From the NCBI GenBank assembly GCA_977017575.1, contig CDRNVI010000179.1, positions 17,396-81,395 on the forward strand: 64,000 bases of DNA. The letters are read 5' to 3'. The notes beneath the pieces are model-generated. The model saw nothing but the letters and a program-made list of their open reading frames with translations, made no database searches and was not told the DNA's origin. Each line of letters starts with the position of its first letter. Position 1 is the first letter of the stretch. Made by a program: the position numbers and the translations under genes. This document shows positions 56,502 through 64,000 of the stretch, piece by piece. This stretch comes from Paramoeba atlantica. Its lineage: Eukaryota > Discosea.

Positions 56502-57457
56502 TTGATTGGGTCTGATCAACCTGCTGATGTTCCAGAAAGGAACTCGTATGCGACACCTGAGTCACAGCTGCCCACTGAGAAGGAAAAGGATAATGAGAAC
56601 TGGATGGATAGTATCCAATTGGACAACACACCACTCTTCCAACCTCGTTCTTCAAATGCCTCTTGTTCTTCTACTTCTGCTCACCAGACTGCAACACCAC
56701 TAACATCAAAGCCTCAGAGAGATCCCCCTGATCACTCTGATCCTGACCCACCTGATTCTGATGATTCTTTTAGCTCTGACGATTATGGCAATTCCTCTGA
56801 TGAATTTTCATCAGATGAAGATGAGATTGAGTTGTACCCTCGAAAAGTCCACAAAGACCTGATGAAGGTGTAATACCCCTTCGATGGAACCAAGAAGAAG
56901 TATCAGAAATGGAAGGATGACATCACAAATCATCTGGATTTGTATGGTTTAGTGAAGTATCTACTCATCCCAGTTCCTCAAGTCCACTGCATGTGATTGG
57001 CAATGCGTTTTAATGCAAAGAAGGTCTATTGCTTCCTGTTCATCTGTCTGCAGTGGAACGCAAAACTTAAGATTGCTGTGCCCTTTTACAAGCATAAGCC
57101 CCACCGTGTTTGGCTCAAGTTGGAAGACGAGTATGACAAGAAAACAATGGCATCTTTGCTGGACCTCACGAACGAGTTGATGACTTTGAAAAAGAAGGAG
57201 AACGAAACTGTCAATGATTATGTATCCCAAGGTATGGCCCTCACCATAGAATCTGCTGAGAATGATGAACCTGTTTCAGAACACCGTATGATGGCTCTTC
57301 TTCTTCAAGGCCTTGGTCCTGAGTTCCAACCCATGGAGACACTCAAATATCAGAAAGATTTATCTTTTGAGGATTTGGTTGATAGTTTGGCACACTTCAA
57401 AGAAAAAGTCCTATCTAAATATGGCAAGGAATCCAGTTTTGGATTCCTGCCATGCAT
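56502..57457 (+). pseudogene. Ty1/copia-type gag remnant
   Basis: One frame carries an acidic Ser/Asp-rich N-terminal part, then a stretch with FDGTKKKYQKWKDDI, and then the copia Gag core: a WLKLEDEY-like segment, LTNELMTLKKKENETVNDYV, and LLLQGLGPEFQPM (the UBN2-type pattern of copia Gag). It is broken by an in-frame TAA (about 56871) and TGA (about 56991), with a possible damaged stretch between them. No protease, integrase or RT of copia type follows: the sequence switches to the gypsy element near 57458. It is non-functional. Confidence 0.8.
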
Positions 57458-57765
57458 TGTGTGAATGAGGCTCACAAAACCACCTCTGAAAAACAAAGTC
57501 AAATCAAGCTTTTAATTTAGCACTGTACTTTTAGCACCGCGTTTGGTCTTTTCTCTTTCTTTTTCTGTTTTCCCCTTCGTCATGATTGCGTTTCACCCCA
57601 TCCTGGACACGAATGATCACATAGCGACACTTTGGACATGAATCCTCTAAGAACCACCTTAGTGCTTCTTCTTTTGCTGATTTTCCCGTTGCCAATCCCT
57701 GTTTCCTGATTTCCTGCTTCTCCGCTCCTGCACAATAAAACCCCCTTAAATTATAATTATCGACA
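57458..57765 (+). mobile_element. Candidate 5' LTR of the Ty3/gypsy element
   Basis: The segment lies between the broken copia gag and the gypsy gag. It begins TGTGTGAATG, ends ...TCGACA, contains AATAAA (about 57734) and is followed one base later by a primer-binding-site-like TGG. With the 3' LTR lost, its limits cannot be confirmed by comparison. Confidence 0.45.
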
Positions 57766-57766
57766 T

Positions 57767-57784
57767 TGGCGACGCCTGGTGAGA
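57767..57784 (+). other. Candidate tRNA primer-binding site
   Basis: TGGCGACGCCTGGTGAGA starts with TGG, complementary to a tRNA CCA end, one base after the proposed LTR. The priming tRNA is not identified. Confidence 0.4.
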
Positions 57785-60700
57785 TTCATGTTGGGCGAAG
57801 TTCAAAATGGTGCGGGAGAATCTCAATCCGAAACCCCTTTACCTGATGATCAAGCTCCTGCTCGAGAAGATAATGGGAAACAAGATGCAACAGACGACAC
57901 AGCTGCAGACGATGAAACTCTTTCATCAGGGACTACCACTTCTGGACATATTCTTGGTGATCTCAGCTTGACACCGATCGTTCGAAGAAACTCTGATTCA
58001 AGTTCTTCTTCTTCTTCTTCTTCCTCTTCTTCACCGTTTGGCTCGACCCGATTTGACGCTCGTACACTTCTCCAAAATCCTGATTTTCTATCTGAGTTAA
58101 TCTCTTTGAATCAATCGATGCGCGAAGGATCTCACACGACTAAAAACGATCTGAGGGAGATGTCAAAGGTAGTGGATCAGTTGATTGGAAAAACTGACTT
58201 TACAGATCCTGACTCGGTAGGAGAAATGGTCACAGAAGCTTTGACTAATCTTGAGAGTGAAGTTTGGCCAAACACGATGGAGTTTGTGAAAGGCATTCGT
58301 CAATGCCACAACACTATCAATGGATTGAACTGGCAAACTCTGGAGGCTCAGCATGACTCGCCTCGACAACTGTTTGAAAAACTCGGGTGCTATTTTGGAA
58401 AGGGCACAAAAGATATTGGGAAGCTCCGTTACGAAGCTTTTAAATTTGATCTCAATTCTGTGAAAGATTTTCTTCAGCAATCGTTGCTCTTCAAACAACT
58501 GCACAGTGGGGCAGGGAGGTCTCGAGTTGATTTAGTTGCTGATTTTGGATTTAAGATTGCAATACATTCTTATTCCATGAAGGAAGCGTGGCTCCAAACT
58601 GCACAAGAAGTCGAGAACGATTGGGAAAAGGCAACAAAAAAATTTCAATCGATGTTGGGACTCAGTCTTTCTCTTCAAGTAAGACCTAAAGTTAAGATGG
58701 CGCCTATGAATTTGAGGAGTACGAACGAGTACAAAAAGGTTCATGGCTCGGCACCCGGGAGGAAATGCTTCCTTTGCGGAAGGGAACACCACCCAAAAGA
58801 CTGCGAAATAAGGAATAAGATGGTGGAAGAACTGAAAACACTTCCCCCAAGGAACGGAAAACAATATTGTTTGGCTCATGGAGAGAATACTGATCACAAT
58901 AGTCTTCAGTGTCTTTGGCTAACTGTGGCAAAATACTTAAGAACCAAAGAAATTGGCCGGGGACACCAGACTTGGTCCTCCCTCGTCTCAACTTATGGCA
59001 ACATGGCTTTTGAAATGTTCCCAAGAAATTGTATGAACCCGGTCCAGTGGTTTGCTCGATCTGACCAAACCCCTCCACCACCCAAAAGGAAAAGAGAGGA
59101 GGAAACTGACCTCCAAGCAGCAAAGAAGCGAATGCTGACACAACTCAATGAAATGATTGAGGGTTGTCAGGACCTTGCTGAACTCAGAAGAAAAATGGAC
59201 AGTTTAAATTCCTTCCCTCCAAAAGTCAGTGACAAAAGATTTCTCACTCACATTATGAAACAGAACAAGAATAATCCGACTGTTACTGTCCATGAACGAG
59301 ACGACAGTTTCACTCTCATCATTGGAGATCTGGAAAGAGATTTATTTCCTAAGATTTGCCAAATAAAAGAAACACTTTTTCATTTACCCTGTGGCATAAA
59401 TAATATTGTGATTCAAGCACTTTGTGATTCTGGTGCTGGTCTTGATGTAGTATCAAAGAAAATTCTGAACAAGATTGTTCCGAAGATGAGAAGACCATAT
59501 TATGGTGGAACCGTAACAATGGCAAACAATGATCCTATCCGACCTCAGGAAGAAGTACTTCTTGAAATTGAGATTGCTGGATCCAAGAGAAGACACTAGT
59601 TCACAGTAATGAATGAATTATCTTCAGACATTATCTTTGGAGACCCGTTCTTGAGAAAAATCGGAGCAGTTTTGGACTTCTCTGAGAGAACAATTGAGAT
59701 TCGGAACTTGACAAAAGAGTCAATGATATTCCCACTCTCTGATAATGAAATAAGAACAAGGTTGAGCGCTTTAATCCCTCAACCTGGAGAATTGGGTGAA
59801 TTGAAAACTTTTCAACAAGTCACCTTTCCACCCCGAACCATGACGGCAGTAGAAGTCATGCTCAAGGGTCGACCGATAAAGGATGCTGACGGATATGTCA
59901 GAGGGATTTCGAGAAAGAACTCTCAACTTCATGTAATACCTGGTTTGGTTCACCTTGAAAAGGATGAGATTAGACAAGGCTATAAATGTTGCATTGAAGT
60001 GATTAATTTGGGAACTACAACCTGCACTGTGGAAAAGGGATCCGCAATTGCAAAACACCTGTATGTTACAGAACAAGATGCTGAGAATACTATTGTAAAA
60101 ACCTTAGCAAAAGAGCACATTGGTGAAAGCTTTGAAAGAGCAGCAACCAACCTGCAACAAAAGAAAGTGGAACTTTCAGGCAAAATTCATTTGAATCTTT
60201 CCGACAAGAATGACACTCAAGAAGACTGTCATTCCACAGTCTATGAAATGGCAAGCCAGATGAGGAAGCAATCATCTAAGCAATTTTCTGACTCAGTGGC
60301 CTTCTGTGCGATTTGCTCATTGACAAATACATTGTCAGATGCACATCCCAATTCAGAACCTACTGAAGATGTCAAAATGATTCCAAAAGAGTATGCAGAA
60401 TTTGCAGAAAAAACTGGACTCACCAAAAGTGAACTATCTCTTGATGAATCTCTCCAACTCTGTAAACTGTTCGAGAGATACAAAGAAATTTGAGACCTTC
60501 CAGATGAAGCTCCAATTGTTCACACAGATGCAATGGAGTTCGAAATTGAACTCACAAAACCGGATCCTTTTAGACAGAATTATCGAACAAGGGATCCCGT
60601 TCGACAGGAAATTGAAAAACAACATATAGAAAAAATGTTGAATAGGAGGGTAATCCGACCTTCAAAATCTCCTTATGCTAGCCCTATTATGCTGGTGGCA

Positions 60701-63322
60701 AAAGCAAATGGAAAAGTGAGATTCTGTGTTGATTATCGAGAATTAAATGATAGAATCAAGAAATGGAGCTATCCTTTACCAAAAATTAATGATGTGTTAA
60801 AATACCTAGGTGGATCCTCGTATTATTCAACACTTGATATGACAGAGGCATTTTGGTCAATCCCTATTAAGGAAAAGGACAAAGAAAAAACTGCCTTCAT
60901 ATCACAATATGGACTCTGGGAATGGAATTCCATGCCTTTTGGGTTGTTCAATGCACCGACAACTCAACAACGCTTTATGGATAAGATCCTGTCAGGATTG
61001 CAGTGGCAAATCTGCATCAACTATATTGATGACATTGTTGTGTTCTCAAAAACTTTTGATGAACATTTACAGTCTCTGGAAAAAGTGTTAGAAAGGTTAA
61101 GAGAAAACAAATTGAGAATTAACCTGGATAAAGTGAAACTTTGCCAGCCTAAATTCGCTCTTCTAGGCTTCACTGCCACGAAGAAAGGAATATTATGCAA
61201 TGATAAGAAGGTCAGAGCAATTATCGATTACCCTGAACCAGCAAATCATAAAGAGCTCCAGTCTTTCTTGGGCCTTGTGAGTTGGTGTCGAAGGTTTATC
61301 TATAAGTGCTCACAAAGGACATATCATTTGAGAAAGCTCCTGACTGAAATGAAGTTTCAGTGGAATCAGGAAGCGGAAAAAGAATTTCTGAAATTGAAAG
61401 AAATAATTGCAAATATACCAATGCTGGTACATCCAAATTTTGAGAAAACATTTTACATCCATGTTGATGCATCGAAAAAAGGGTATGGTGCAATATTAAC
61501 GCAACATCCCGATGATCCAATCAACAAACCAGCCCCTTCAAGGCCTGGGATACCCAAGAATCATCAAATAATTGCCTTTGCAAGTTTGGCACTTCTGCAA
61601 TCACATTCTTCTTATACAAACCCAGAAAGAGAAGCATATGGAATCTACTGAGCTATTAATAAGTTCAAAGAATATACATATGGAAAACATACCATGGTCT
61701 ATAGTGATCACCAAAGTTTTACAAAATTGGCAAACTCCCCAACAAAATTGTCCAGGAGCCAGCAAATCACTGCCTGGATGACGGATATCCTCGCCTCGGT
61801 GGACAGAATTGAACACCGCCCTGGTAAAATGCTTGTGATACCTGATGCCCTTAGTAGAGCGCATCATATTGCATATCAAGTCGATGAGACAAAAACCCAA
61901 ATACAAGAGCTGCTTGAGAAATTTGGAATCAAGCCGCAAGATGGAAAAACGTTGGATGATCAGCTTAAATTCGGAATGTTGAAACTTTGCTCCCCTGCTC
62001 AAACCAGCCAAGAGTCATCGGAAAACATGGGTCAGCTTGCTCCTTCAACAAAAGGTCATCACTTTGGGCCTGAGGTGTTGCATGGGTCAACTTGTTCTCC
62101 AGTGTGCGCTTCAAGAGCCCACATCACTCAAGGCTTCAGCATTGGCCAAAACGCTGAGTACACAATTGATGGGTCAACTTCGTGTGAGACATTTGTTAAT
62201 GCATCGATGGGTCAGCTTCGATTCCAGTCTCAAACACCGGGCCACTCGAGTGGTGATGCTCTCACTGAACCCTTATCTGGAATGGAGGAGGATGTTGAGC
62301 ACACACCCGTGCCAAAACCAAATGTGGGGCACAAAAGAGTCACCCAAAAGATTAATGCTTTATCTGAGCAAGATTCAGTTCGAATAACTGATGAACAAAC
62401 TCCTAAGGAGAGGGGTAAAGACGAGCAGAGATATTGGAGAGGAGACAAAGCGATCGACATCCGAGTTGAACAAATGGCTGATCCATTTTGTAAACAAATG
62501 AGAAATCTTCTCTTGAATGGAATATTACCAGAATCGAAAATAGAAGCAAAAAAGCTCATCTTGCAAAGACACAGCTTTTGCTTCAATGAGGCTGGATGTC
62601 TTTGTTGAGTGGACATCCCAACTGAGTCCGGATCTCCCCCAATTGTTTTGCCTGGAACTATGATCCCTGAGGTTGTCAAATATTTTCATGACCGGGGAGG
62701 ACATAGGAAATTCCAAAAGGCATATGAATTGATTCGAGAAAAATTTTGGTTTCTTCACATGGCACAATATATCAGTGATTATTGTCGGACCTGTGACAGA
62801 TGTCAGAAATCAAAAAGAACAAAAGGAACAAAACCACCTTTGGGTACGTCACATATTGGACACCCAAACGTTACAATACATATTGATGCAACTAAGGGAG
62901 TTGAAAATAATAACCAGGGCTATACTCATATCCTCGCAATTGTTGATGCCTTCACGGGATACTTGACACTGTTTCCGTTGAAACAAGTTAATACTAGAGT
63001 GATCGCTGACTGTTTGTTGAAATATGTAACTCTACATTCAATGCCACTTGAAATAGTTACAGATGGTGGATCAGAGTTCCGAAAACAACTCTTGAAAGAT
63101 TTGATGGAGAATTGGGGAATCCATCATTCTAAGATCTCCGCTTACAACCATAAAGGAAATGGTAAAGTCGAGACTATCCATGGTGCTGTGAAAAACATCA
63201 TGAGAGCTTTTATGAGAAAATTTGAAAATGACTGGGATTTGCTACTTCCAATGGTGGAATTCGCATATAATACCCAAGTTCATTCAACAACGGGATACAA
63301 ACCTTTTACATTGCAATTTGGG
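57779..63322 (+). pseudogene. Ty3/gypsy-type gag-pol with four in-frame stops, truncated in integrase
   Basis: One frame runs the whole length without a frameshift. In order: Gag (polyserine, helical core), CCHC-type knuckle CFLCGREHHPKDC (about 58763) and a second Cys/His cluster, aspartic protease DSGA (about 59427) with its FGDPFL end, reverse transcriptase (FCVDYRELN, YIDDIVVF near 61022), RNase H (DASKKGYGAIL; YSDHQSF), and integrase (HHCC zinc finger ending CRTCDRC, then ITHILAIVDAF-type and VTDGGSEF acidic blocks, and the glutamate in GKVETIHG). Order PR-RT-RH-IN marks Ty3/gypsy. Stops: TAG near 59597 and TGA near 60491, 61649 and 62606. At 61649 the family usually has Trp. Integrase ends abruptly where telomere repeats begin; the 3' LTR is missing. 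It is non-autonomous as it stands. Confidence 0.9.
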
Positions 63323-64000
63323 TTTAGGGTTTAGGGTTTAGGGTTTAGGGTTTAGGGTTTAGGGTTTAGGGTTTAGGGTTTAGGGTTTAGGGTTTAGGGT
63401 TTAGGGTTTAGGGTTTAGGGTTTAGGGTTTAGGGTTTAGGGTTTAGGGTTTAGGGTTTAGGGTTTAGGGTTTAGGGTTTAGGGTTTAGGGTTTAGGGTTT
63501 AGGGTTTAGGGTTTAGGGTTTAGGGTTTAGGGTTTAGGGTTTAGGGTTTAGGGTTTAGGGTTTAGGGTTTAGGGTTTAGGGTTTAGGGTTTAGGGTTTAG
63601 GGTTTAGGGTTTAGGGTTTAGGGTTTAGGGTTTAGGGTTTAGGGTTTAGGGTTTAGGGTTTAGGGTTTAGGGTTTAGGGTTTAGGGTTTAGGGTTTAGGG
63701 TTTAGGGTTTAGGGTTTAGGGTTTAGGGTTTAGGGTTTAGGGTTTAGGGTTTAGGGTTTAGGGTTTAGGGTTTAGGGTTTAGGGTTTAGGGTTTAGGGTT
63801 TAGGGTTTAGGGTTTAGGGTTTAGGGTTTAGGGTTTAGGGTTTAGGGTTTAGGGTTTAGGGTTTAGGGTTTAGGGTTTAGGGTTTAGGGTTTAGGGTTTA
63901 GGGTTTAGGGTTTAGGGTTTAGGGTTTAGGGTTTAGGGTTTAGGGTTTAGGGTTTAGGGTTTAGGGTTTAGGGTTTAGGGTTTAGGGTTTAGGGTTTAGG
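63323..64000 (+). repeat. Telomere, (TTTAGGG)n
   Basis: About 97 perfect tandem copies to the window edge, with no variant repeat seen. The G-rich strand reads 5'->3' toward the right, the orientation of a chromosome terminus. The array starts directly on retrotransposon coding sequence with a TTTGGG transition at 63317-63322. Confidence 0.98.

Noticed and set aside
57779..63322. UGA = Trp genetic code
   Set aside because: Three TGAs in gag-pol fall at plausible Trp sites, but several host genes end at TGA, and Trp in the conserved host proteins I assembled is TGG. Decay of the element by C-to-T change is simpler.
1..64000. tRNA, rRNA, snRNA genes and CRISPR arrays
   Set aside because: No cloverleaf boxes, rRNA core sequence or regularly spaced repeat-spacer pattern was recognised; the tandem repeats present are microsatellites, minisatellites, exon copies or telomere.
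63323..64000. Interstitial telomeric repeat
   Set aside because: The array is perfect, reaches the window edge and has terminal orientation, so a true chromosome end is preferred, although the sequence beyond the window is unseen.

Overview
The window is a right-hand chromosome end of a eukaryote. The last ~680 bases are an uninterrupted array of TTTAGGG, G-rich strand pointing off the end, and the rest is a nuclear gene set full of spliceosomal introns. The sequence does not name the species. TTTAGGG occurs in plants, algae and many protists. The gene mix (heterotrimeric G-alpha, a 7TM receptor with a large ectodomain, tetraspanin, AIG1 GTPase, GPI transamidase, RabGAP, homeodomain, tandem BTB, ankyrin arrays) fits a unicellular protist. 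Many 5' splice sites begin GTTT (often GTTTTT or GTTTGT); Entamoeba is known for GTTTGT donors and for AIG1 proteins, so an amoebozoan/archamoebid is one possibility, but this is an inference. Introns are filled with pyrimidine, purine or A/T simple sequence.

Layout, left to right. 0-5 kb: CAP (actin regulator) and two tandem paralogues of a small acidic protein with DnaJ-like CxxCxGxG zinc modules, all on minus. 5-13 kb: an orphan type I membrane protein, an AIG1-like GTPase with NPF repeats (minus), and a homocysteine S-methyltransferase sharing a 181-bp divergent promoter with it. 13-21 kb: a LamG-domain protein whose gene carries a 193-bp tandem exon+intron amplification (minus), and a G-alpha subunit (minus). 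21-30 kb: a tetraspanin with a Pro/Thr/Ser minisatellite inside its large loop, GAA1 of the GPI transamidase (minus), and a small zinc-ribbon protein. 30-41 kb: a double-BTB protein, a homeodomain protein and a GRAM-TBC RabGAP. 41-46 kb: a head-to-head cluster of ankyrin genes with one phase-0 exon per repeat, including a chimeric dead exon, followed by a decayed coiled-coil gene. 46.5-54.6 kb: a very large intron-rich gene for a Cys-rich ectodomain plus seven membrane segments.

54.6-64 kb is subtelomeric: A/T-rich GAATTC-centred palindromic repeats, a Ty1/copia remnant (219-bp LTR with TGTTGG/CCAACA ends, then a broken gag), then a Ty3/gypsy element whose gag-pol stays in one frame for 5.5 kb but has four stop codons, and which is cut inside integrase by the telomere array. 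This is the picture expected of a chromosome end healed by telomere addition onto a broken retrotransposon.

Gene products were assembled by eye by joining exons at GT-AG sites with matching phase. Conserved-family genes (CAP, G-alpha, GAA1, methyltransferase, RabGAP, AIG1, tetraspanin, BTB, ankyrin) came out as continuous reading frames. The weakest models are the LamG gene, the 3' part of the homeodomain gene and the exon structure of the 7TM gene.
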